Positions 1-8,417 of a stretch of DNA of 64,000 nt are shown here, one piece after another. The notes beneath the pieces are model-generated. The model saw only the letters and a program-made list of their open reading frames with translations, had not been told where the DNA came from and made no database searches. The DNA is from Betaproteobacteria bacterium (GTDB lineage Bacteria > Pseudomonadota > Gammaproteobacteria > Burkholderiales > WYBJ01). The DNA is taken from NCBI GenBank assembly GCA_009377585.1, contig WHTS01000001.1, positions 69,269-133,268 on the forward strand, written 5' to 3'. Each line of letters starts with the position of its first letter. The stretch's first letter is position 1. The position numbers were made by a program, and so were the translations under genes.

Positions 1-1013
1 CCGAAGACTTGCTGGCCGGCGGGACTCTTGCTGACCTCGGCGTACACCTTTCTCGCCGCGTCGCGCCAGGCTTTGACGATCTCGGGTGGCGTGTCGGCCT
101 TGAGGTTCCAAGACTTCGACAGCGGCACGCTTATGGACATGAGGGACTTCCAGGCTTCGTAGTCGGCGCCCGAGGGCTGCTTGCCGTAGTAGGCCTCGTA
201 AACCTCGTTGAACGAGGGCACGTCGGGCAGGGCCGGATCGCGGCTGATCGAGCCGTCCTCGTTCATGACGCCGAAGGTAAAGAGTGGAACCGCCAGCCCG
301 CTCTTGATCATGTGTTTGCGCTGGTTGAGATATGCCAGCACATTGTCGGAGTTTATGGTGAACTCGCCGCGCTCGAATCCGAGCGCCATCGGCCCATTGC
401 CGCCCAGGCCGAACACCATCTTCACGTCGATCCCGAGCAGATCCAGCGCGATGGTGTACGTGAGACCGCTCGACGTGGGCGTCTTGCCGCCGTAGACGAG
501 CTTCTCAGCGCCCATCTTGCGCAGTTTATCGATCTTCGCCTTCAGCGTCGGTTCGTCCTGGATACCGAGACTGCCGCGTAGGTACAGCACGCTGCTGCGC
601 GGAGAAAGGATGACCGGCACGAAGTCCTTCATCTCGAAGCGTGCGCGCTTGTCGCCCAGCGCGTAGTTCATCAGCGCGGAGGTCGAAAGCGCGAGCACCG
701 TGATACCGTCCGGTTTGGCCGTCGCGTCGTAGAAGTTGACGCCGGTAAGACCGCCGCCGCCCGGCCGATTGACGACCTGAATCGTCGGATGGCCGGGGAG
801 ATACTTCTCGAAATACGGCGCCATGAGACGGCTGTAGCCATCCGTCCCGCCGCCTTCACTGAAGGGAACGATCACCGTGATCTGCTTGCCGGAAAAATCC
901 GCCGCCGCGACGGCCGCTTCTGTCGCGGCAGCCAGCGCGATCAGCGCCGCGAAGCCGAATGTTGCAACCGTACGAAACAGCGTGCTCTTGGCGTGTGCGA
1001 TGCATGGGTTCAT
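1..1013 (-). CDS. Bug/TctC-family periplasmic solute-binding protein, partial at window edge
   Basis: The reading frame runs off the left edge, so only the first 337 codons are visible. An ATG at 1011-1013 follows an AGGAGG ribosome site. Residues 1-38 look like a signal peptide ending in an Ala-rich cleavage region. A VPFSEGGGTD segment near residue 49 and a VNRPGGGG segment match the two ligand loops of the tripartite-tricarboxylate (TTT) binding-protein family. The protein would bind a small carboxylate in the periplasm. It is more divergent from the family consensus than the other copies here and keeps a conserved core. Ligand unknown. Confidence 0.85.
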   Translation of the reverse strand, partial: MNPCIAHAKSTLFRTVATFGFAALIALAAATEAAVAAADFSGKQITVIVPFSEGGGTDGYSRLMAPYFEKYLPGHPTIQVVNRPGGGGLTGVNFYDATAKPDGITVLALSTSALMNYALGDKRARFEMKDFVPVILSPRSSVLYLRGSLGIQDEPTLKAKIDKLRKMGAEKLVYGGKTPTSSGLTYTIALDLLGIDVKMVFGLGGNGPMALGFERGEFTINSDNVLAYLNQRKHMIKSGLAVPLFTFGVMNEDGSISRDPALPDVPSFNEVYEAYYGKQPSGADYEAWKSLMSISVPLSKSWNLKADTPPEIVKAWRDAARKVYAEVSKSPAGQQVF

Positions 1014-1212
1014 GTCCTGGCCTCCTCGTCGGTTGGAATGGCAGACGCGTAGTCCAAACGTTTCCAGGTGTCGCAAAGCTGGTGACTCGCGATCTCGACG
1101 GGAGTTCACGCGCGGCGTACGGTCGCGATACAGGCCATACGGCATTCGCCTCGCGACGAGCGAGGTCCGTACGTGAAATTGGCGAGCGTCGAGCGCTCCC
1201 GTCACACGTCGA

Positions 1213-2202
1213 TCATTGCGCCTTCAGCCCGGCCTGCTTGACGATGCGCGCCCACTTGGCGATCTCGGCGCGGACGAAAGCGGCGAACTCGGCGGGCGAG
1301 TTGCCGACGGGTTCGGCGCCGAGCGTCGCAAGCCGCTCCTTCACATCGGGCTGCGCCAGCATCTTCACCGTCTGCGCATGGATGGTCTTGACGATCGCCG
1401 GCGGCGTGCCGGCCGGGAAAAACAATCCGTTCCAGCCGACGATCTCGTAGCCCTTCAGTCCCGCTTCGTCCAGCGTCGGCAGGTCGGGCACGAGCGGCGA
1501 GCGTTTCTTGCCCGAAACCGCGAGCGCGCGCAGCTTGCCCGCCTTCACGAACGGCAGCGTGCTCGGGATGTTCTCGAGCATGAGCTGGATCTGGCCGCCG
1601 ACGAGATCGGCGAGCGCCGGCCCGCCGCCCTTGTAGGGCACGTGCGTCATTTGCAGCCCGGCCATCGCCTTGAGCATTTCGCCGGCGAGGTGAGGCGTAG
1701 TGCCGCGGCCGCCGGAACCGAAATTGAGCTTGCCGGGATTGGCCTTGGCATAGTCGATGAGTTCCTTCAACGACTTCACCGGCAGCGCCGGGTTCACAAC
1801 CAGCATCAAGGGCGCCGAGGCGATCAGGCTGACGGGAATGAAATCCTTCAATGTGTCGTACGGCAGCTTGCGATACAGGCTGGGATTGACCGTGAACGTA
1901 AGGCTCATCATGAGCAGGGTATACCCGTCCGGCGGCGCCTTGGCCGCGAGCTCGGTGCCGACGATGCCGCTCGCGCCCGGCCGGTTGTCCACGATCACCT
2001 GCTGGCCGAGGCCTGCGGTGAAGTTCTGCGCGGCGATTCGCGCCATGATGTCGTTGGAGCCGCCGGGCGAGAACGGAACGATCAGCCGGGTCGACTTGAC
2101 CGGATATTCGGCGGCGTGCGCGCCGAATATCGATGCCAGTGCGACGAGACCCATGGCGACGAGAGCCATGATGCAGGCAAGATGCCGGCGGAGCGATTTC
2201 AT
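1213..2202 (-). CDS. Bug/TctC-family periplasmic solute-binding protein
   Basis: 329 residues, the normal length for the family. Residues 1-30 form a signal peptide cleaved near AHA-AEYP. VPFSPGG at 42-48 with Asp51, the DNRPGASG loop, and the VPYKGGGPA segment are the family hallmarks that line the carboxylate pocket. An AAAGGGGA ribosome site lies about 6 bases before the ATG. It lies just downstream of the CMD-family gene on the same strand, about 110 bases away. No TctA or TctB membrane subunit is nearby, so its transporter partner, if any, is elsewhere. Ligand cannot be read from sequence. Confidence 0.93.
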   Translation of the reverse strand: MKSLRRHLACIMALVAMGLVALASIFGAHAAEYPVKSTRLIVPFSPGGSNDIMARIAAQNFTAGLGQQVIVDNRPGASGIVGTELAAKAPPDGYTLLMMSLTFTVNPSLYRKLPYDTLKDFIPVSLIASAPLMLVVNPALPVKSLKELIDYAKANPGKLNFGSGGRGTTPHLAGEMLKAMAGLQMTHVPYKGGGPALADLVGGQIQLMLENIPSTLPFVKAGKLRALAVSGKKRSPLVPDLPTLDEAGLKGYEIVGWNGLFFPAGTPPAIVKTIHAQTVKMLAQPDVKERLATLGAEPVGNSPAEFAAFVRAEIAKWARIVKQAGLKAQ

Positions 2203-2311
2203 CGATTGTCCCCTTTCGCCAAGAGAGCGGCTGCGCGCCGCATCGATGCCGATGCAACGAGCCGTTGCCGAGCGATTCTACGCTTGGCCGCCGATCGGAC
2301 CAGCAAGACGC

Positions 2312-3269
2312 CTAACGCGATTCGCCACCGAGCTCGGCGAGACGGTCTTCTTCCCGGGCGACGCGCTCCAGCACGCGTACCGTCTGCACGGTTGTGGGCA
2401 TGCCGCAATAGGCGGTGGAATGCACGATCACTTCCAGTACTTCGCGCGGGGTGGCGCCGAGCAGCATTGCGCCGCGAATGTGGTTTTCCAGTTGCACCGG
2501 CTCGTTCAGTGCAAGACAGATGCCCACCATCATCAGCAGCCGCGTACGATCGTCGATGATTGAGCGCGGGTACATCTCGCCGTAGATGAAGTCGTACCAG
2601 AGATGAAGGTAGTGCGGGTCGAGCCGATCGTAGGTATTGATGCCGTCGTTGCTCTGGTGATTCTGGGTGCGGATGCGGGTGCTGACGCCTTTCCAGCCAT
2701 ACGCTTCGATCATCCGCTCGCGCCACGCGGCCTCGTCGGCCGATTTCGCGGCCGTCCACTTCGCGCGCTCGGTCTCGAGCGAGCGCTGCGGCATGCGTCC
2801 ATCCAGCGGCAGTTGCGTGCCGGTGAGCTCATCCAGGCGCCCGAGCCGCTCGAGCACCCGCACGCAGAGCTTGGCCCCACGCCCCGCTTTGACGTAGCCG
2901 ATGTAAACGGTGGACTGCAGGATGATTTCGAGCACTTCGCGCGGCGTGGCCCCGGCGGCCAAGGCGCTGGGAATCTGGCGCTCGAGCTCCTCCATTTCGT
3001 TCATCGCCAGGAACTGCGCGATAGTAACGAGCAGCCGGGTTCGGTCGTCGAGATTCTTGCGCGTGAAGAGGCCGCCGTAAGTGAACTCGAGCCACGAGCG
3101 CGTGTAGTGCTGATCGATACGGTCGCGCCATTCGACTTCGTCGAGAAAATCGTCGGGGCGAAGACGCAGGCCGTTGTCGATGGCGGCCTCGTCGTACTTC
3201 TGCTTCAGACGGGCGATGCGTGTTGCCTTGCTGCGCGCTGGCGATGACTTCTTTTGTTCCTGCCGGCAT
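2312..3269 (-). pseudogene. Tandem carboxymuconolactone-decarboxylase-family protein, 5' frameshift
   Basis: Two AhpD/CMD-like repeats are visible, each with a DDRTRLL stretch and a GATPREVLE stretch, in the frame ending at 2312. The intact-looking frame has an ATG only at 3004, which would cut the first repeat in half. The frame stays open upstream and contains good coding sequence, but reaches no ATG, GTG or TTG before a stop. An ATG at 3269 with a GGGGAAGG ribosome site is one base out of frame. 958 bases from 3269 to the stop is 3x319+1, so one extra base around 3205-3230 explains it. Restored product about 318 residues. Likely gamma-carboxymuconolactone decarboxylase-like, but the substrate is unknown. 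Sequencing error is equally possible. Confidence 0.75.
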
Positions 3270-3298
3270 GATTCCTTCCCCCTTTGCTTGCGGCACCA

Positions 3299-4261
3299 TC
3301 AATCCAGGCGCACCTGCGCGACCGTCGCGACTTTTTTCCACTTCTCGATCTCGCTCACAACGAAGCGCTTGAAGTCCTCGGCGCTGCCACCGCCGACATC
3401 GAACCCTGCGGTGACGAGCGTGGAATTCACGTCTCCGGACTTCAGAATGCGGGCGATCTCGGCGTTGAGCCTCGCAACGATCTCCGCGGGCGTTTCGGCG
3501 CGCGCCACCACGCCGTGCCAGGTGGCGGCTGCGAAGCCCTGGAAGCCGGCCTCGGCCATGGTCGGTACGCCGGGGAAATCTTTCGAGCGCGTATTGGCCG
3601 CGATCGCGAGCGCGCGCAGCCTGCCCGATCTGAGGTGTTGGCGCGTGGTGCTGAAGGTCGAGAACGCACACGAGATGTTCCCGGCAATGAGATCCACCAC
3701 GACGCTGGAGCTGCCCTTGTAAGGCACGTGGACGAGCTTCACGCCGGCGACGCTGCTGAAGTATTCCGTCGTGAGATGAATGCCGGTTGCGATTCCCGGC
3801 GTGCCGTAGGTCAGCTGGCCCGGGCGCGCTCTGGCGAGCTTGACCAATTCGGCGACCGAGCGGGCGGGAATCGAGGGATGGACGTGCAGCACATACGGCA
3901 CCATCGTAGCGAGCACGATCGGCGCGATGTCCTGCAACGGATCGTACGGCGCGTTCACCTTGGTCACCGGCAGCACGGCAAGCGAGCTGATCGTTCCCAT
4001 CGCGAGCGTGTAGCCGTCGGCCGGCGCGCGCAGCATGGCCTCGGTGCCGATCAGGCTGCCGGCGCCCGGCCGGTTCTCGACGATCACCTGCTGCTTCAGG
4101 GCCCCGCTCAGCTTCGACGCGATCAGGCGTGCGACGGTATCGGTATCGCCACCGGGGGTGTACGGCACGATCAGCCGGATCGGTTTGGTGGGATACGATT
4201 GCGCGCCGGCCGCTGCTGCGAACGCAAGCAGCAGTGGCAGCCACATGGATGGTCGCATCAT
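3299..4261 (-). CDS. Bug/TctC-family periplasmic solute-binding protein
   Basis: 320 residues from the ATG at 4259-4261; a second ATG follows directly, so the start could be one codon later. An AGGAAT motif lies about 7 bases upstream. The open frame extends further upstream but that stretch does not resemble the family. Signal peptide 1-20 (AGA-QSYP). VPYTPGGDTD at 32-41, the ENRPGAGS loop and VPYKGSSS identify the TTT binding-protein family. It lies about 30 bases upstream of the frameshifted CMD gene on the same strand and may be cotranscribed with it. A 204-base divergent gap separates it from the Gfo/Idh/MocA gene. Confidence 0.92.
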   Translation of the reverse strand: MMRPSMWLPLLLAFAAAAGAQSYPTKPIRLIVPYTPGGDTDTVARLIASKLSGALKQQVIVENRPGAGSLIGTEAMLRAPADGYTLAMGTISSLAVLPVTKVNAPYDPLQDIAPIVLATMVPYVLHVHPSIPARSVAELVKLARARPGQLTYGTPGIATGIHLTTEYFSSVAGVKLVHVPYKGSSSVVVDLIAGNISCAFSTFSTTRQHLRSGRLRALAIAANTRSKDFPGVPTMAEAGFQGFAAATWHGVVARAETPAEIVARLNAEIARILKSGDVNSTLVTAGFDVGGGSAEDFKRFVVSEIEKWKKVATVAQVRLD

Positions 4262-4424
4262 GGACAGATTCCTGCCTGCGCTTGCACGCCAATTCGCACG
4301 CGCGCCGGATAGCTTACAACCCGGAGTATATAGGCCGCTCGCTCCGAGGCGTAAACCGCGAGTGCGCAATGCCGCCTCGACGCCGTGCCGGAACGCTGCG
4401 CTCGGCGGACGCTGAGCGCTGGGC

Positions 4425-4430
4425 TATGAT
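4425..4430 (+). promoter_or_regulatory. Possible -10 element shared with the promoter region at 50145
   Basis: TATGAT sits 35 bases before the ATG of the oxidoreductase gene. The 13-base context GGGCTATGATGCG is repeated at 50141-50153, at a closely similar distance (32 bases) before another ATG. No convincing -35 hexamer is visible, so this is a suggestion only. Confidence 0.3.
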
Positions 4431-4465
4431 GCGCGGGTCGTTCTACCTTTCGAGAGGAATTCGTC

Positions 4466-5515
4466 ATGCCCGATCCCATCCGCATCGGCGTCGTCGGCGC
4501 CGGGGCCAACACGCGCCGCTACCACATTCCGAACCTGAAGAAGATCGCCGGCGTGGAGATCGCGTCGGTCGTGAACCGCTCGCGCGCCTCGTCGGAGCAG
4601 GCGGCGAAGGAATTCGCCATCCCGCGCGTGCACGACAGCTGGCAGGCGCTGGTGAACGATGCGGGCGTCGACGCCGTCGTCATCGGCACCTGGCCGTACA
4701 TGCATTGTCCGATCACGCTCGCGGCGCTGGCCGCCGGCAAGCACGTCCTCACCGAGGCCCGCATCGCGATGAACGCGACCGAAGCGCGCCAGATGCTCGC
4801 CGCCTCGTGCGCACGGCCCGGGCTCGTGACCCAGGTCGTGCCGGGACCGACCACGTTCACGGTCGACCCGATGGTGATGCACTTGCTGGCCGACGGCTAC
4901 ATCGGCGAATTGCAGTCGCTCGACCTCAAAGTGCCGAGCGGCTGGCTCGACCGCGATGCGCCGCTGCACTGGCGCATGAATCGCGATTATTCCGGCATGA
5001 ACATCATGTCGATGGGCATCTGGTACGAGTGCATCTCGCGCTGGGTCGGCCCGGCCAAGGCCGTCATGGCGCGCACGCGCGTGGCTGTTGCGTACCGCCT
5101 GGACCAGGAGCGCGGTGAGCGCCGGGCGGTCGAGGTGCCGGACCATGTCGAAGTGCTGGCCGACCTCGCCAACGGCGCGATCGCGCGCTTGCACCTGAGC
5201 TCGGTGGCCGGCTTCATGCCCGGCCCGGACGCATGGCTGTACGGATCCGAGGGCACGCTTCGGCTCGAGCTGCGGGGACGCGACAATCTCGTCCTGTCGG
5301 GTGGGAAGCGCGGTGACAAGGAGATGCAGCCGATCGCCATCCCGGCGGACAGGACCTACCGCTGGCGCGTGGAGGAGGAATTCATCAGTGCGATCCGCGG
5401 CCAGGAGCCGGTGCGCAGAACGTCGTTCGCCGACGCGGTGAACTATATGGATTTCACCGAAGCCGTGCACATCTCCAGCCGCGAAGGGCGGCGGGTGTAT
5501 TTGCCGCTGGCATAG
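4466..5515 (+). CDS. Gfo/Idh/MocA-family NAD(P)-dependent oxidoreductase
   Basis: 349 residues. An N-terminal Rossmann fold is marked by GVVGAGANT (Gly11, Gly13, Asn15), and a C-terminal GFO/IDH/MOCA alpha/beta domain follows, with the YGSEGTLRLE strand near residue 260. GAGAGGAAT precedes the ATG. The family oxidises or epimerises sugars, cyclitols and related alcohols. The usual EKP motif, whose lysine is catalytic in the family, reads Glu97-Ala98-Arg99 here, so the normal hydride-transfer chemistry may be altered. It is divergent from the Bug gene to its left and points toward the convergent MmgE/PrpD gene. Substrate unknown. Confidence 0.88.
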   Translation: MPDPIRIGVVGAGANTRRYHIPNLKKIAGVEIASVVNRSRASSEQAAKEFAIPRVHDSWQALVNDAGVDAVVIGTWPYMHCPITLAALAAGKHVLTEARIAMNATEARQMLAASCARPGLVTQVVPGPTTFTVDPMVMHLLADGYIGELQSLDLKVPSGWLDRDAPLHWRMNRDYSGMNIMSMGIWYECISRWVGPAKAVMARTRVAVAYRLDQERGERRAVEVPDHVEVLADLANGAIARLHLSSVAGFMPGPDAWLYGSEGTLRLELRGRDNLVLSGGKRGDKEMQPIAIPADRTYRWRVEEEFISAIRGQEPVRRTSFADAVNYMDFTEAVHISSREGRRVYLPLA

Positions 5516-5528
5516 GGCTACGTCCAGA

Positions 5529-5705
5529 CTATCTCAGCCATCGAGCCATGCGAGCCTTGGCCTTGGCATGCGATACCACCCGGCCCTCCGCCACGGCCAT
5601 CTCGCCGCGGGCGATGCCTTCCAGCGGCGTCATGCGGCTCTGGAGGCGTTCGCAGTTCCGTGGCTTGCCGCTCGAGGGTGGTATGGTGACAAGCTTTGTA
5701 CGCAT
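5529..5705 (-). CDS. Small hypothetical protein, possibly an orphan antitoxin-like protein
   Basis: 58 codons starting at an ATG 5 bases after the stop of the MmgE/PrpD gene, on the same strand. The C-terminal part, EGRVVSHAKAKARMARWLR, resembles the tails of short antitoxins that end in a GRVVSHEE-like helix. The N-terminal third is not recognisable and no toxin-like ORF is adjacent. The ribosome site is poor. It could be a remnant of a toxin-antitoxin pair or a chance ORF. Confidence 0.4.
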   Translation of the reverse strand: MRTKLVTIPPSSGKPRNCERLQSRMTPLEGIARGEMAVAEGRVVSHAKAKARMARWLR

Positions 5706-5710
5706 GCGTC

Positions 5711-7078
5711 TCAGCGCGGCGTCACGGACTTCAACGCCTCCGTGAGCTTGGGCGCGCGGTCGAGGCTCCACCAGGAATCGATCGCTTCTTCCACCTGCTT
5801 TTCGGGCAGGCACAGGCGCGCGCAGCTGCGGAACTTGTCTTTCAGTTCCTGCTCGGAGAGCGGATCGGCCGGAGCGCCGTGCATGGTGCGCCGGTTGGTG
5901 CGCTTGCTGAGCCGCTCGCCGTTCTTGAGCGTGATGGTGACCGGGTTGTAGGTCGGCCCGTGCTCGTACTCCGGATCCCAATTGCTCATCACGTTGACGC
6001 GTGTCTTCTCGCGCGCCTCGCGGTACTCCGGACGATTGAGCTTGGCGTCGGTGAAGCTGTCGATGTCGATCTTCCGGTCGACCAGCGCGGTGGCGATGTT
6101 GTAGTGGAGCGAGAACTTGCCCTGATAGCCTTGCGCGGGGTTGGGGTGCAGCAGCACGTGCGAGATCGCGGGCACGTTGTCGACCTCCACGCGTGCGATA
6201 TCGTCGAGCTTGATGTCGTGCTCCTTCAGCATCGAAATCAGCGAATCGAGCGCACCATGGTTGGAGCCGCAGCAAGGATACTTCTTGATGACGATCGTGT
6301 CCTTGCTGTGCCAGGCCTTGCCGAGGTTGGCCGTCATCTTCTCCGGGTCGTAGCGGTTCTCGCCGATGTACGCATGCGCCCAGCCCACTCGGCTATCGAG
6401 AAACGCATCGGTCGCGAACCAGCCCTGCTTCGCCAGCGATGCGGCCATGACGCCGGAGCGGCACGACATGCCGGCATGCAACGGCTTCGTATACGAGCCG
6501 AAATTCTGCAGGATGCCGCTTGGCATGGAGCCCGCCAGGCCGAACGCCATCACCGTCTGCTGCGCCGTGAGCCCCATCATCCGGGCGGCGACGGCCGTGG
6601 CGGAGATGGTTCCGAAAACCGCTGTGGAGTGAAAGCCGGTGAGGCCCTGGACGTTTTCCGAGCCCTTGTTGAGATGCACCGCCACTTCGAATCCCAGCAC
6701 GTAGGCGGTGAGAATGTCGCGACCCGATCTTCCGAGCTGCTCACCCACGGCGAGCGCGGTCGGCAGAAGCGCCACCGTGGGATGGCCGAAGCCGCCCATG
6801 TCGTCGTAGTCGAGCGCGTGCCCGAGTGTTCCGTTGGCGAGCGCGGCAAGGTACGGCGAGCTGCGCAGCTTGTTGCCGATGATCGTGCATTGGGAATTGC
6901 CACCCTGGGCATCGACGAAATCGACGATCATCTTGCCCTGCGGTTGGGCGGCCCCGGCGAGCGAAACCCCGATGCAGTCGAACGATGCCTGCAGCGCCGC
7001 GCGATACGACTCCGGTGGGATCGTGTCGGGATTCGTCTCGGTAACGAACTTGGCCAGTCGTTGTTCGCATGCGCCCAT
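5711..7078 (-). CDS. MmgE/PrpD family protein (2-methylcitrate dehydratase-like)
   Basis: 455 residues from an ATG with a GAAGGAGAG ribosome site. The frame is open further upstream but crosses a repeat element, so the longer start is rejected. The sequence has the MmgE/PrpD layout: an all-alpha N-terminal lid domain containing the GHALDYDD motif, and a C-terminal alpha/beta domain near KKYPCCGSNHGALD. The family dehydrates 2-methylcitrate, and homologues act on other hydroxyacids such as cis-aconitate. It is the shorter MmgE type, distinct from the PrpD gene at 10885. Here it stands with CoA-transferase and crotonase genes, which suggests acid catabolism. Specific substrate not assignable. 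Confidence 0.88.
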   Translation of the reverse strand: MGACEQRLAKFVTETNPDTIPPESYRAALQASFDCIGVSLAGAAQPQGKMIVDFVDAQGGNSQCTIIGNKLRSSPYLAALANGTLGHALDYDDMGGFGHPTVALLPTALAVGEQLGRSGRDILTAYVLGFEVAVHLNKGSENVQGLTGFHSTAVFGTISATAVAARMMGLTAQQTVMAFGLAGSMPSGILQNFGSYTKPLHAGMSCRSGVMAASLAKQGWFATDAFLDSRVGWAHAYIGENRYDPEKMTANLGKAWHSKDTIVIKKYPCCGSNHGALDSLISMLKEHDIKLDDIARVEVDNVPAISHVLLHPNPAQGYQGKFSLHYNIATALVDRKIDIDSFTDAKLNRPEYREAREKTRVNVMSNWDPEYEHGPTYNPVTITLKNGERLSKRTNRRTMHGAPADPLSEQELKDKFRSCARLCLPEKQVEEAIDSWWSLDRAPKLTEALKSVTPR

Positions 7079-7421
7079 GTTCACTCTCCTTCGGTGGATA
7101 CGCCGGCGCAAGCCCTCGGCCGCACGCGTTTCCTCAACATAGGGCAGCGGGTGGGGGGTGTCAAATGCGAGTCCAGAACGCGAACGTCGACATCCGCCCA
7201 CGGGGCTCCGGCGCGAACTCCGTACCAATGGCCCCTCCTTGTCGAGGAGGGGCTGGACGCGAGAATGTCGCGGACGGGGTGGTCTTGTGGCGACGATAAA
7301 CCACACCACCCCGCCTCCTTCGCCGGCACCCCTCCTCGTGAGAGGAGGAGAAGCTTCGCTGCGGCTGCGCTCGCTCCGGCATAATCGGCCGATCGATTCG
7401 TACTCGGAACAAGGAACCGTC
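7079..7421. other. Divergent intergenic region carrying a palindromic repeat
   Basis: No gene is visible between the divergent MmgE/PrpD and crotonase genes. The stretch holds repeat copy A (7232-7317) and a second hairpin at 7324-7352. Promoters for both genes should lie here, but none stands out. Confidence 0.7.
7232..7317 (+). repeat. Dispersed palindromic repeat family 1, copy A
   Basis: A hairpin of CCCCTCC and GGAGGGG arms is followed by GGCTGGACGCG, then ATGTCGCGGACGGGGTGG, then a second inverted repeat ending in ACCACACCACCCC. The same order of blocks recurs at 22011-22086 (opposite orientation, full length) and in part at 51026-51075. REP-like intergenic element. Confidence 0.8.
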
Positions 7422-8195
7422 ATGGCGCTTCAATTCGTTCAGGTCGAGGTCAGCGACTTCATCGCCACGGTGATCATGAACCGTCCGCCGGTCAATGCGC
7501 AGAACTCGCAGTTCCGCGCCGAAATCATGGAAGTTTTCGACGCGTTCAACGATCGCGACGACGTGCGCGTGGCCGTCCTGACCGGCGCGGGGCACGTGTT
7601 CTCCGCCGGCGCGGACATCAAGGAGCGCCGCGGCATCGTCAGGGAGCCGGGCGACTACGCGCGGCACAATCGCGTCGCGCGCGAGTACACGAACTGCATC
7701 CGCGAGTGCGCCATTCCGGTGATCGCGGCCGTCAACGGCGCGGCACTTGGCGCGGGCTTCGGCTTGATGGCCGCTTGCGACATCATGCTCGCTTCGGACA
7801 ACGCCGTATTCGGCATGCCGGAGATCGACGTGGGTCTGGCGGGCGGCGCCGCGATGCTCTCGCACCTGGTGGGCAAGTCGCGCGGCCGGCGCATCATATT
7901 CACCGGCGAGCGGATCTCGGCGCAGGAGATGTACCGCCTCGGCGTGATCGAATGCTGCGTGCCGCGCGAGGCGCTGATGGACGAAGCGATGCAGATCGCG
8001 CGCAGCATCGCTTCGAAGAGCCCGATGGCCATGCGGCTCGCCAAAAAGGCCTACAACGTGTGCGAGAACATGCCGCAGCGCGACGGCTACCGCTTCGAGC
8101 AGGACATCACCGTGCAGTTGTCGCATACCGAGGATGCCCAGGAGGCTCAGCGCGCGTTCGTGGAAAAGCGCAAGCCCGTATTCAAAGGGCGCTGA
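7422..8195 (+). CDS. Enoyl-CoA hydratase/isomerase (crotonase) family protein
   Basis: 257 residues with an AAGGAA ribosome site. The crotonase fold is clear. SAGADIK at 61-67 and NGAALGAGF at 105-113 form the oxyanion hole that holds the acyl-CoA thioester, and GMPEIDVGL follows at 131-139. In true enoyl-CoA hydratases two glutamates activate water. The second (Glu134) is kept, but the position of the first is Gly115 here. The enzyme may therefore be an isomerase, hydrolase, dehalogenase or decarboxylase of the superfamily rather than a hydratase. It precedes a CoA-transferase gene, fitting a route that first makes an acyl-CoA. A tail such as KPVFKGR is usual for the family. Confidence 0.9.
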   Translation: MALQFVQVEVSDFIATVIMNRPPVNAQNSQFRAEIMEVFDAFNDRDDVRVAVLTGAGHVFSAGADIKERRGIVREPGDYARHNRVAREYTNCIRECAIPVIAAVNGAALGAGFGLMAACDIMLASDNAVFGMPEIDVGLAGGAAMLSHLVGKSRGRRIIFTGERISAQEMYRLGVIECCVPREALMDEAMQIARSIASKSPMAMRLAKKAYNVCENMPQRDGYRFEQDITVQLSHTEDAQEAQRAFVEKRKPVFKGR

Positions 8196-8417
8196 GCGCC
8201 GCTGCTCGCCGATTGTGGCATGCCTCAAGGCAGTAACAGCCTGCGTGGCGGCACGCGCAGCGCCGTTGCCAGGAGCATTCTTCGCGTTGGACCCATGACA
8301 TGACACCAGGCCGCCCACCCTTGCTGATACCATGTCACGGTCGTTGTCCATGCTTGCCGTGATCGCTCGCATTGCTTGTGCCGCACCCGCATGTCTCGTC
8401 CAACCGCGCCTTCTACA

